In this document: piece after piece, positions 15,264-22,993 of the stretch
Numbering within the stretch: position 1 is the stretch's first letter
How the letters are laid out: each line of letters opens with the position of its first letter
Source: Mucilaginibacter sp. L196
GTDB taxonomy: Bacteria > Bacteroidota > Bacteroidia > Sphingobacteriales > Sphingobacteriaceae
Length of the DNA stretch: 64,000 bases
Direction of reading: 5' to 3'
Assembly: GCF_009765905.1 (NCBI RefSeq)
Contig: NZ_LMUO01000009.1
Span: forward strand, 597,941 to 661,940
Notes under the pieces: generated by a model
Databases searched by the model: none
What the model was told of the DNA's origin: nothing
Seen by the model: only the letters and a program-made list of their open reading frames with translations
Program-made: the position numbers and the translations under genes

Positions 15264-17009
15264 CTACTTAATATAATGTTCCAGTTTTCTGGTAAACAAG
15301 AGAAAATCATCTGGAACTTCCAGCTTTACCTGTTCGTTCAAAAAGTTGATGATTTTTAGTGTGTCCTTATGTTTGGAGCGAAACAATTCAATCCTATCCC
15401 TTACCGACTTGTGGATTTTTGGGAAGATTTTGACAAAATGATGCAGGAAATTATTGCTGTCGAGCAGCAATTTCAGATCTTCATTTACCAAAATCGGTAA
15501 TTTATTAAAGGCTGACTCAATAGCACTTATTCTGGGTCGGATGTCTTTGATGGAGGCGGCAAAAAGGACTAGCGGCTTTTCACCCATTACTTGCATGAGG
15601 GTAGCCATATTTGTATTAAAATTAGCTACCGATTTTTCAAAATCTTTTTCTAAACTATCGATGAGCTTTCTAAGATTAATATTCTTGACTATATCCTTAT
15701 AAATGAATTCATCCGCCTGCGATTTAATCAGAGCTAATTGACTATTCTTGTCGATCTCCATGAGCAGATTAATAAAACCACTGAAGTTCCCTATATGCTT
15801 GAACGAAGTATTTCCCTCTTTTATGAGTTTGGCAAGTTTGCTCAGTGGCGTATCGAGTTCTGTGCAAATCTCAAGTAAGTACCAGATATCTGCCAACAGG
15901 TGGTAACATTTCCTCTTAGGCTGATCTATTTTCCCGGTATGTGAAAAGCTATTTCGCAAATCAGCAAGTGTGAATTCATAATAATCAAAAGTGTATTGTG
16001 CCATTTCATAAACACTACGCAAATTATTTACCTTTTCAGTCAATGAGTTTTTTACTCTCTTCTTGGGTGTCATTTCTTGCATTTCAGTGAAAATGCCTTC
16101 TACTTGTGGTAATGCCAGTGCGTATAATGCATACCATTTTTGTGCGGTAAAAAGATCGTCCATTTCCTCGAAGATGCTCAGTCTATCTTTCACTATAGGG
16201 ATGTCTTTCAACTTAACGATCATTTTGGAAAAGAAAATCACAGGCAGTATATGCCGTTCAAAACCTTCGTCAATTTCTGATGTATAAGATGAAGCCTCCA
16301 ATAGCGCCTTGTCAATCCACTGAAACTTATTTTTCAGCGGGTTTATTTGACGGAAATCCAGTCTTTCCATATCAAGGGCATGCTTATACTCCAGGCCATA
16401 TATAAAATCCAGATATGGGAAGTCTTCGGATTTCTCTATTTCTGCCATAATATCTTTAAGGTTTTCACCCCATTCGCTTCGGACTACAGTGGCTGATTTT
16501 TCCAGTGCACGATCCAAAATTCCATCCAGCAGATAGGCGATAATCTGTTCTTTTTTTACAAGCGTCCTTTTATAAAACTCAAGCTGCTTTCGTTCTTCAT
16601 TATTGCGGGGAGCAGTGGGCTCCGTTTTATATTTAATAATGAAAGGAAGTGTCCCATAATAGTTAAGCAAGTCATTTATCTGCTTCAAATGTTTTTTTGC
16701 CTCTGCTTCAAGTTGATTTTTTACTTGAAGTAATTTTGATCCAAGATTAAGGTAGATACGTAAGAAGGAACTAGTAGGGTTATCAGAGTTTTTTAAAAAG
16801 CCAGTCACATCAATGACCCTTTGCGCATATTGAGAAATAGATTCTTGGGTTGCCTCCAATTTCTTAAAATTGAACTGTCGCAGCGCTTTATAGGCAAGTT
16901 CTGTGTCTGACAACCTAAAGAAGTCTTCTTTCACAATTGTTGTTTTTAGTTGGTCCACCACATCGGTCAACGATAATAATCCATTCTTATACTTTTTAAA
17001 GCTGATCAT
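15264..17009 (-). CDS. Large alpha-helical protein with HEPN-like R-x4-H motif
   Basis: The 581-residue soluble protein is almost entirely helical, with no signal peptide or membrane segment. I do not recognise a named family. Residues 293-310 (ALYALALPQVEGIFTEM) followed by RNSFSH at 352-357 match the layout of HEPN nuclease domains: a helix with an E-G-I pattern, then a helix carrying R-x(4-6)-H, with Arg352 and His357 as the candidate catalytic pair. HEPN proteins are often RNases in toxin, abortive-infection or CRISPR-linked defence. The N-terminal 290 and C-terminal 220 residues would be additional helical modules. It is a single gene flanked by repeats and spacers, without a visible antitoxin. 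Function remains unproven. Confidence 0.65.
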   Translation of the reverse strand: MISFKKYKNGLLSLTDVVDQLKTTIVKEDFFRLSDTELAYKALRQFNFKKLEATQESISQYAQRVIDVTGFLKNSDNPTSSFLRIYLNLGSKLLQVKNQLEAEAKKHLKQINDLLNYYGTLPFIIKYKTEPTAPRNNEERKQLEFYKRTLVKKEQIIAYLLDGILDRALEKSATVVRSEWGENLKDIMAEIEKSEDFPYLDFIYGLEYKHALDMERLDFRQINPLKNKFQWIDKALLEASSYTSEIDEGFERHILPVIFFSKMIVKLKDIPIVKDRLSIFEEMDDLFTAQKWYALYALALPQVEGIFTEMQEMTPKKRVKNSLTEKVNNLRSVYEMAQYTFDYYEFTLADLRNSFSHTGKIDQPKRKCYHLLADIWYLLEICTELDTPLSKLAKLIKEGNTSFKHIGNFSGFINLLMEIDKNSQLALIKSQADEFIYKDIVKNINLRKLIDSLEKDFEKSVANFNTNMATLMQVMGEKPLVLFAASIKDIRPRISAIESAFNKLPILVNEDLKLLLDSNNFLHHFVKIFPKIHKSVRDRIELFRSKHKDTLKIINFLNEQVKLEVPDDFLLFTRKLEHYIK

Positions 17010-17541
17010 GTTTCACTTTAGTTCATAAAGGTATTATAAGTTGCCCTGATACGTGCGATTTATTTATAGCAATTAACGCTGTAAAAGTTCAATCATCCAT
17101 TTTAAAATTCGAAAAATCTGTAAGTCGGTTTACGCGTGTCCAGATGCTTCGTACCAGCATAACACTCTTTTTTCATCTTTTGAACATTTATGGTGAAAAC
17201 ACCGAAGACCGGCTGAATTAATGCTGTTTGTGAGGACACAAACAGCGGGTGTGGAAAACTAAAAAATTTGTCATTGCTGTAAGGAACAAAGCAACCGCAC
17301 GAAAGCAAGGCGAAGTATGCAATCTTCGCGATTATTAAAGATGTGTTTGTTTTATCGATATTAATGAGCCCCTTTGGCCGGTTGTCTTCGGTACTCACAA
17401 CAATGACAGGGTGGTGAGTGTAAAGCCCATGCGTTAGAGCCTACAATGCTCTTCGACTACGTTCAGGTAGGTTTAAGGCCTTGCAGGCGTATGAGTGGAT
17501 AACCCTGCCCACTTCTATCAGCGGAAAACGCCCAAACAATC
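17010..17541. other. Gene-poor spacer
   Basis: No supported gene. A 98-codon minus-strand ORF (17102-17398) has unnatural composition and no family look. Part of the region, about 17265-17340, resembles a decayed ATTGCGAG repeat. The last 30 bases match the flank of the gene scar at about 4965. Confidence 0.5.
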
Positions 17542-18015
17542 TCAAGGCATCACCGAAGCCCGCTCACTTAAAATAAATTTCGTGATTGCTGAATTGCCTA
17601 CCGTATCAGCAGACATCGTTAAGTTTTTGCCAGTGTATTTTTGGCAGTTAAGGGTTATTGCGCCGGATTGTCCGCTGGTTTTGAGCATGGTGACGGATTG
17701 CAGGTCGCCGGGGATGTTGGCGCCAAACCAGTGGCCGTCGGCTTTTTGTTTCCAGGTTACCAGGGCAAACGTTTCGCCGGGTTGGTGTTGGGTGCTGTCG
17801 GTGGCGTCTTTTAATGCAGCCGCGTTACCATACAGGGTGTTCATGGTTGCCTGCTTTTTGTTGATGGACGAGGTAATTACCTTGAGCCCCATTTTGGTAA
17901 GATCGAACGATGGCGGGAAGGATGCCTCCTGATTTAGCGGGTTGCCCGGCGGGTTTGAACAGGCGGCCACGAATAACGAGAGAATGAATAATATGCTATA
18001 ATTTAACGGTTTCAT
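17542..18015 (-). CDS. Lipoprotein of unknown function next to a haem protein
   Basis: The 157-residue product has a signal peptide and lipobox LFVAACS, lipidated Cys19. The mature domain contains TFALVTWKQKADGHWFGANIPG and ends TKFILSERASVMP. This looks like a compact beta domain reminiscent of proteins that accompany cytochrome P460-type genes, but I cannot name the family. Its ATG is 3 bases downstream of the stop of the haem protein gene, so the two form an operon. The end of a lost paralogue survives at 4978-5024. Confidence 0.7.
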   Translation of the reverse strand: MKPLNYSILFILSLFVAACSNPPGNPLNQEASFPPSFDLTKMGLKVITSSINKKQATMNTLYGNAAALKDATDSTQHQPGETFALVTWKQKADGHWFGANIPGDLQSVTMLKTSGQSGAITLNCQKYTGKNLTMSADTVGNSAITKFILSERASVMP

Positions 18016-18018
18016 GGC

Positions 18019-18957
18019 TTAAAATTTTAGGGGTTCGGTAAATACAAAATCATTGTCTTTCATTGGGCGGTGGCAGTTTATGCATTCGGTGGCAAACATT
18101 ACGGTTTTACCATAAGGCACCATTTTTGGCGTTTTGAAACGGGCAAAGCCCCAGCCTTTGGTCGAGGCGTACTTTTGGTCGTCCTTAATCATGTATTCAA
18201 CCTGCTTAAAAGCACCGGTTTTGGTATTGCCATCTTTATCCGATAGCTTATCCCAGGCAACCTTGGCGAAAATAGTACCGTTTGGCCAGGGGTTAATATG
18301 CCCGTCTTTAATTGCCTTAACGGCTACGTCGTTGCCGAAGATCACCCGCATGGTGCCGTTATCAAAACGATCTGTAGTGCTGATGGGCTGCCAGTTTTTA
18401 TAGTCGGGTATATAAGTGATGCCATTAAGCGCTGTAGGCAGGGGAGTGGCCGGGTGTGGGTTTTGTTGTTGCAGATATTGTTTTTCCAGCGCATTAGTTT
18501 TGGAGGTGTCGGCAGGTTTATTGTTTACCATGGTGAGCAGGTAGGCTTTCAAAACCTGCAAGTCGGCTGCCGAAACTTTGGCTGAAGGATGAACCATGGC
18601 GTAACTCTTAATGGGCATGGCACCCTCGGCAATCTGGTTAACCGCTTCCCAAAGTTTGGCCTGCTGGTCGGGTTTTGCCATGCTTTTCCAGTCTGAAAAA
18701 TTCAGGCCTTTACGCCCGGCTTTTACATGGGCTGCCACCTGCCAGTATACAGGCTGGATCTGGTCGTACCAGCGCAGGTCGGTTTGGTTGGAATGGCAAT
18801 CATAACAGGCTCGCTGCAATATGGCTTTGACCTGTACAGGGGCCTGGATGTCGCCTGTACCCGATGGGTGGCTGATCGTCGGGCGGATAAATTGGATCAG
18901 CACAAAACAAATGAATAACGCCGCAATGATATTGACGGAAATTTTCTTGAATGACAT
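18019..18957 (-). CDS. Haem-binding domain / cytochrome P460 family protein
   Basis: The 312-residue membrane-anchored periplasmic haem protein has an N-terminal anchor, IIAALFICFVLIQFI. The first c-type haem site is CYDCH at Cys51-His55, in a haem-binding domain of the Haem_bd type (PF14376-like, with SNQTDLRWYDQIQP). A P460-like domain (CTHP-type residues replaced by local variants) follows, with a second CINCH site near residues 292-296. I chose the ATG at 18957 because the 60 residues upstream in the open frame are not protein-like and precede the signal anchor. Probable electron transfer or oxidation of small nitrogen compounds or peroxide. Coupled to the lipoprotein gene downstream. Confidence 0.8.
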   Translation of the reverse strand: MSFKKISVNIIAALFICFVLIQFIRPTISHPSGTGDIQAPVQVKAILQRACYDCHSNQTDLRWYDQIQPVYWQVAAHVKAGRKGLNFSDWKSMAKPDQQAKLWEAVNQIAEGAMPIKSYAMVHPSAKVSAADLQVLKAYLLTMVNNKPADTSKTNALEKQYLQQQNPHPATPLPTALNGITYIPDYKNWQPISTTDRFDNGTMRVIFGNDVAVKAIKDGHINPWPNGTIFAKVAWDKLSDKDGNTKTGAFKQVEYMIKDDQKYASTKGWGFARFKTPKMVPYGKTVMFATECINCHRPMKDNDFVFTEPLKF

Positions 18958-19217
18958 AGGGGATCTTGTTTCTCTAAAGGTACGTTTTATAAACTGACAC
19001 CGTAGCTGTACATATGTTACGGTGGTATTAAAATGTGACTCTTTTTTGATGGAAAATGCGGTAATTAACGGGTAAAAACGAGTGGAAAAGGTAAAAAATG
19101 AATGGTTTTTGAGCCCAAATAGACGTTTTTGACCCATAAAATGCGTTAAAATGGATTTAAAAACAGGCTTTTTTAGGTCGTTTTGGGTGTTTTTTGATGG
19201 TTTTGTGTACCAACTGT

Positions 19218-19247
19218 AAAGGTCGACCGATTCCGTGTTCCTTCTAC
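19218..19247 (-). repeat. Short inverted copy of the GTAGAAGG repeat
   Basis: On the minus strand it reads GTAGAAGGaACACGgAATC then GGTCGACcTTT, matching 27 of 30 bases of the element starting at 22668. Only this end of the element is present here. Confidence 0.5.
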
Positions 19248-19258
19248 TAAACAGGCTA

Positions 19259-19300
19259 AAGCGGCAAAATCCAGATTTAATTCCCGTATGCCGCTTTTTT
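19259..19300 (+). terminator. Hairpin AAGCGGCA / TGCCGCTT with T run
   Basis: Eight-base arms with a 22-base loop, followed by TTTTTT on the plus strand. There is no intact plus-strand gene upstream; possibly a remnant. Confidence 0.45.
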
Positions 19301-19513
19301 CATTGCTTATAATCCGCTGTAAATAAGCAATAAATAAAGACACAAAATTTACTCGGGAAGTTCAACACCCAACAAAGAACGAACATTATTTCCCGACAAT
19401 TTTCTTTCGGTGTACAATTCCCCAATCTGAAAGACAATAAGACGGGATTATTGGTTGACGATGGTTTCACCAAAACGCAAAAAATAATTGTTTCAAAAGT
19501 ATAAGTTTCTTTC

Positions 19514-19547
19514 AAATCCCTGTTTCTTCCGGAAACAGGGATTTTTT
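19514..19547 (+). terminator. Strong hairpin AAATCCCTGTTTC with T run
   Basis: Perfect 13-base arms, a 5-base loop and a run of six T on the plus strand. The nearest genes are the P460 operon, transcribed away, and the peroxiredoxin gene, transcribed towards it, so it may mark the end of a lost plus-strand transcript. Confidence 0.6.
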
Positions 19548-19716
19548 GTTGCTTAAAATAACTTTACCGTAGTTACACTTGTTATTCGCAAATTTAACTA
19601 AGCCAAAGACAGTTAACAATACGTTAATAGCAAAAAAGAAAGGCAGCTACTTTATATAGTAACTGCCTTTCTTTCAGGTAGCGGTAGTAGGATAAATTTT
19701 AATCCAGGCCCGTGAA

Positions 19717-20319
19717 TTATAATCCTTTTACAATCGCCAGTGATTTTTCGACATGCTCGGTAGGTGAAATGTGGTCGTTTTCTGATGAAAAAACCGCTAT
19801 AATTTTACCGTCTTTACCAATTACATAAGTGGTGCGCGGGATGAAACCGTGGTTAACCTCTATACCGCGTACGTCTTTCATTCCAAGCTTTGGTGGATTG
19901 ATTAGCAGGCCGTACATTGCCGCAATTTTACCTTCGGCGTCTGACGCGACTGCGAACTTGCCCGCACAGTAATTCGGATCGGCAGAGAATGTATTCAGTC
20001 GCTGAATATCGTCTCCGGAAACACCGATAATAGTGGCTCCTGCCGCTGTAAATTTATCCTTTATTTCAGCGAAGGCATGAGCTTCCGCATCACAGCCACC
20101 GGTATAGGCAGAAGGATAGAAGTAGACTACAACCGGCCCTTTGGCCAGGGATTTTTTTAATGAAAAATTAAATTCACTACCTGCCAGGCTGGCTTTAGCA
20201 GTAAATATAGGTGCTGCATCTCCTTTTTCCAACATCTTCGATTGGGCAAAACCAGAAAGGGCTGTTAGGAGTGAAATGCTGAAAATTAACAAAGACAGAC
20301 AATAATATTTTTTGATCAT
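19717..20319 (-). CDS. Secreted peroxiredoxin (BCP/PrxQ-like)
   Basis: The 200-residue thiol peroxidase has a Sec signal peptide (cut near SGFAQS), so it works in the periplasm. The peroxidatic Cys76 is in PSAYTGGCDAE, the P-x3-T-x2-C active site; Cys118 in NYCAGK is a likely resolving residue. The fold blocks APIFTAKA and VVVYFYPS and the late NHGFIPRTTYVIGKDGKI strand are present. It reduces H2O2 or organic peroxides, with the periplasmic reductant unknown. Monocistronic, preceded by about 230 bases of non-coding DNA. Confidence 0.88.
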   Translation of the reverse strand: MIKKYYCLSLLIFSISLLTALSGFAQSKMLEKGDAAPIFTAKASLAGSEFNFSLKKSLAKGPVVVYFYPSAYTGGCDAEAHAFAEIKDKFTAAGATIIGVSGDDIQRLNTFSADPNYCAGKFAVASDAEGKIAAMYGLLINPPKLGMKDVRGIEVNHGFIPRTTYVIGKDGKIIAVFSSENDHISPTEHVEKSLAIVKGL

Positions 20320-20422
20320 AGCAGATGGTTTTAATTTCTTATGTTGTTATGTCAAATCTACGATAGTAATAGAATATAGGTTTATCTGTCATTAAAATTT
20401 TACTGTGGGTTTACAGCTCATT

Positions 20423-20452
20423 AAAGCCTCAAATATTTCGACTTGAGGCTTT
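20423..20452. terminator. Hairpin AAAGCCTCAA / TTGAGGCTTT
   Basis: Perfect 10-base arms with a 10-base loop (ATATTTCGAC). A near-identical hairpin is at 26101-26128. In this lineage such hairpins often end tRNA transcripts; here the flank TGGCGGAG...GGTTACGAACC looks like the eroded 3' end of a minus-strand tRNA, but no full tRNA can be folded. Confidence 0.55.
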
Positions 20453-20550
20453 AACTTTGTGGCGGAGCAATAATGGTTACGAACCATTCGTGCTAAATTT
20501 GAATCAGCTAGATGATTTGTAATTCTATAAGTCTGTCAAAATAGGAAACA

Positions 20551-21303
20551 TTAGAGATCCCTGAGACCGCCATCCAGCAATAGCTCGGCACCGAGCATAA
20601 AGGCAGAGTCGTCCGAGGCCAGGTAAAGAGCTGCAGCCGCAAGTTCCTCCGGCATAGCTACGCGCTTAATCGGTGTGAAATTTCCCATAGCTTCTTTCAT
20701 TGCATTGGCTTCTTCTGCGTTACCGGTGACCGATGCGAACACCGGTGTATCTACAGGCCCCGGCGTTAATGTGTTAACGCGTATTTTTCGGTCAAGCAAA
20801 TCGGCAGAAAAACTGCGGGCCAGTGAACGCACGGCGGCCTTGGTTGCTGAATAAGCCGAATGGTTAGGAATACCCTTACCGTTGACTGTCGAAGAAATCA
20901 GTACCACCGACGCGCCGTCTTTTAATACCGGAAGTGCTCTTTGTACCGAAAAAAAAGCGCCTTTGAAATTAATATCGCTTACTTGGTCAAATTGTTCTTC
21001 AGTAAAACTCGCCAGTGGCGCTAAAACATAAACACCTGCATTCACAATCAACGTGTCTATCTTACCCAGATGGTCTGCTACTGTTTGATAGATTCGGGTC
21101 AGGTCATCCGGTTTGGAAACATCGCCCTGGATGCCGAGGCCGTTGGAGCCGATCTCGGCGATGGCCTGATCTATAGTTTTTTGGTTGCGGCCGGTAATGG
21201 CGACTTTAGCGCCTTCCTGTGCAAAACGTTTGGCGATGGCTAAACCGATACCGCTGCTACCCCCTGTAATAACGGCTACTTTATTGTTCAATTTTTGTGG
21301 CAT
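20551..21303 (-). CDS. SDR family oxidoreductase next to a Crp-like gene
   Basis: The 250-residue classical SDR has TGGSSGIG at 13-20, Arg39 in TGRN (NADP(H) preference), NAG at 88-90, Ser138 in ISSTVNG, and Tyr151/Lys155 in YSATK. The end LLLDGGLRDL is typical of the fabG-like group. A Crp-like gene lies 83 bases upstream on the same strand, and the palindrome GTGAAC-TG-GTTCAC stands 74 bases before the start codon, suggesting direct control. Confidence 0.9.
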   Translation of the reverse strand: MPQKLNNKVAVITGGSSGIGLAIAKRFAQEGAKVAITGRNQKTIDQAIAEIGSNGLGIQGDVSKPDDLTRIYQTVADHLGKIDTLIVNAGVYVLAPLASFTEEQFDQVSDINFKGAFFSVQRALPVLKDGASVVLISSTVNGKGIPNHSAYSATKAAVRSLARSFSADLLDRKIRVNTLTPGPVDTPVFASVTGNAEEANAMKEAMGNFTPIKRVAMPEELAAAALYLASDDSAFMLGAELLLDGGLRDL

Positions 21304-21376
21304 AATATTAAATTTTAGACCACAAAGTTGAGGACAATCGTACTTACAGAACGATGAACTAGCTTAAGAAAAACAC

Positions 21377-21390
21377 GTGAACTGGTTCAC
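21377..21390. promoter_or_regulatory. Crp-type palindrome GTGAAC-TG-GTTCAC (copy 1)
   Basis: Perfect 14-bp dyad overlapping the stop codon of the Crp-like gene and lying 74 bases upstream of the SDR start. The same sequence, as its reverse complement, recurs at 22019-22032 upstream of the Crp-like gene. Read as GTGA-N6-TCAC it has the half-sites and spacing of Crp-family operators. Confidence 0.6.
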
Positions 21391-21983
21391 TTTTTTCGCA
21401 CCTTGTCGTTACGGATCTTCGACAGGAACTCGCGGGTCATATTAAGATAAGAGGCGAGCGCGTATTGCGGCAGGCGCTGCACCACTTGCGGGTATTTGGC
21501 AGCAAATTCATTATAACGTTCTTCGGCGCTTTGCGTTAAATTAGATACGATGCGCCGCGCAAGGTAAGCCGCCGAATGCTCGGCCATCACCCGGAACAGT
21601 GTCGCCAATTCCCAATTGGAGTCTTTGAGTTGCTGCTCGGCCTGGTGATCAATCTGGAGAATGATACTATTTTCTAAGGCTTCTACGAACTGCGTGGCCG
21701 GCGTTTGGTGAATATAACTGTTATAGTCCGAAAGCCACCAGTCCTCAACTGCAAACTGTATCGTATGTTCGTTTCCCTTATCATCTATCACATAAGAATG
21801 AAAAGCGCCTTTCAAGACGTAAATCCGGTATTTGGCGACAAAACCGGGTTGGATGAGTAATTGTTTTCTTTTGACCTTCACCACCTGGAATGCGGTGATC
21901 AGCCGCTCCATATTTTCAGGCGAAAGGCGGGTTTTATGATTTATGTTTTCGATAAAGGGCGACAGGTCTTCCATGGTATTCAA
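21387..21983 (-). CDS. Crp/Fnr family transcriptional regulator (second)
   Basis: The 198-residue protein has an N-terminal beta roll (KQLLIQPGFVAKYRIYVLKGAF, EHTIQFAVEDWWLSD) and a C-terminal winged helix ending PQYALASYLNMTREFLSKIR. There are no Fnr cysteines. It is divergent from a quinol monooxygenase gene and upstream of an SDR gene. Identical palindromes at both ends of the gene mark it as probably autoregulated and as the regulator of both neighbours. It is a distant relative of the Crp-like protein at 9513. Confidence 0.9.
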   Translation of the reverse strand: MNTMEDLSPFIENINHKTRLSPENMERLITAFQVVKVKRKQLLIQPGFVAKYRIYVLKGAFHSYVIDDKGNEHTIQFAVEDWWLSDYNSYIHQTPATQFVEALENSIILQIDHQAEQQLKDSNWELATLFRVMAEHSAAYLARRIVSNLTQSAEERYNEFAAKYPQVVQRLPQYALASYLNMTREFLSKIRNDKVRKK

Positions 21984-22018
21984 TTACAAATTAACGCATT
22001 TTTCGGGAAGCATTTTTT

Positions 22019-22032
22019 GTGAACCAGTTCAC
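22019..22032. promoter_or_regulatory. Crp-type palindrome GTGAAC-CA-GTTCAC (copy 2)
   Basis: Perfect dyad preceded by T, giving TGTGA-N6-TCACC, close to the general Crp site TGTGA-N6-TCACA. It lies 36 bases before the Crp-like gene and 94 bases before the divergent quinol monooxygenase gene, in the shared promoter region. Confidence 0.65.
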
Positions 22033-22125
22033 CTTTTTTGAGGGATAGGTTGGGTAGTTTTGTTATCTGCTATTGGGGCTGATCCTGATTAGTGTTTTTT
22101 TTAACGCATTCAACAAATAAACATC

Positions 22126-22419
22126 ATGGAAAAATTTGCATTACTCGCACGCCTGGAAGCTAAACCCGGCAAAGAACAGGAAGTGGCTGATTTTATAAAA
22201 AGCGCTTTACCTTTGGCTCAAGCCGAAACAGAAACTGTGCGTTGGTACGCTCTTCAAATCGGGGTATCTACTTTCGGTATTTTCGACACCTTTACGGATG
22301 AGGCCGGCCGCAACGCGCACCTGGGCGGCGAGATCGCCAAAGCACTGATGGCTAAAGCACCTGAGTTGCTGGCTACAAGTCCGATAATCGAAAAAGTAAA
22401 CTTGCTGGCGATTAAATAA
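22126..22419 (+). CDS. Putative quinol monooxygenase (ABM domain)
   Basis: The 97-residue ferredoxin-like dimeric alpha-beta barrel protein is of the antibiotic biosynthesis monooxygenase type: FALLARLEAKPGKEQEVADF at the start, then RWYALQIGVSTFGIFDTFTDEAGRNAHL, where the second His-containing helix covers the pocket. Such cofactor-free enzymes oxidise quinols or act on reactive aromatics. Divergent from the Crp-like gene across a shared operator, so expression probably follows that regulator's signal. Confidence 0.88.
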   Translation: MEKFALLARLEAKPGKEQEVADFIKSALPLAQAETETVRWYALQIGVSTFGIFDTFTDEAGRNAHLGGEIAKALMAKAPELLATSPIIEKVNLLAIK

Positions 22420-22993
22420 TTCCAGGCTACTTACCACAGGCTTTAACCTGCGGGAGCGGTAATCGGCGCTGGTGGCTTACAAATAAAGTAATCGGCGCCG
22501 CAATGCTCTGAAGTATCTTTAGGATTAGTTACTCGTATGATTTTCTTTGTAATTCGACTGATTATTCGTAAGCTTAATCAAGTCAAAGTCAAGCTAAGAA
22601 CCGTTAACAATACGTTAACAAGAATGAAAAGGCCCATTGCAAATAAATGTAACAGGCTGATTTTTATGTAGAAGGGACACGCAATCGGTCGACTTTTGTT
22701 GTTGATGTTGAGGCGATTATAAATGCGAAAAATATAATTGAAAGAATTAACGTAGTTTAACTCTTTTCGTTTGAAAAGGAGAGAGTACTATTCAACACCT
22801 ATGCCATTTAACTTTTTTGGATGATTTTGGGATTGAAGTAAATAAAATCTGCTGATGCTGCGCTTACAAATAAATGGAGTGTTGTAACGGCGGCAGCGGG
22901 TGAGTATCAGTTTGCCTGTAAGATTAAAGAGTAATGATCGGGCTGGCACGAAAGTTTCAAAATCCCTAAAGATGAAATTTTAAATGAGTTCAT
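22420..22993. other. Gene-poor spacer with gene remnants
   Basis: No intact gene. It contains one full copy of the GTAGAAGG repeat. Near the end, bases at about 22845-22934 read, without a start, KWSVVTAAAGEYQFACKIKE and stop, which looks like the C-terminus of a lost protein. The GTTAACAATACGTTAA motif at about 22606 is shared with about 19611. Confidence 0.45.
22668..22790 (+). repeat. GTAGAAGG repeat, full copy A
   Basis: About 76 bases are nearly identical to 26137-26213, and weaker similarity runs on for about 40 more. One frame is open and protein-like in both copies (VEGTRN followed by FVVDVEAIINAKNIIE here, FVIDVEAIINAKNIIE there). This suggests a decayed coding segment of a mobile gene rather than a structural repeat. 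Confidence 0.55.

Larger units (their letters stand above)
18958..19716. other. Gene-free spacer with two terminator-like hairpins
   Basis: No supported gene in about 760 bases. It holds an inverted partial copy (19218-19247) of the repeat at 22668 and 26137, and two hairpins described separately. A GTTAACAATACGTTAA sequence at about 19611 recurs at about 22606. The 71-codon minus ORF at 19300 is unlikely to be real. The two hairpins with T runs both point along the plus strand although no plus-strand gene precedes them, so this may be the remains of lost genes. Confidence 0.5.

Noticed and set aside
17102..17398. 98-codon minus-strand ORF
   Set aside because: Composition and lack of any motif suggest non-coding DNA with a decayed repeat.
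18958..19137. 60-residue N-terminal extension of the P460 protein
   Set aside because: Not protein-like and precedes a clear signal anchor; start moved to 18957.
19300..19515. 71-codon minus-strand ORF
   Set aside because: Runs between two hairpins, with unlikely residue composition; judged spurious.
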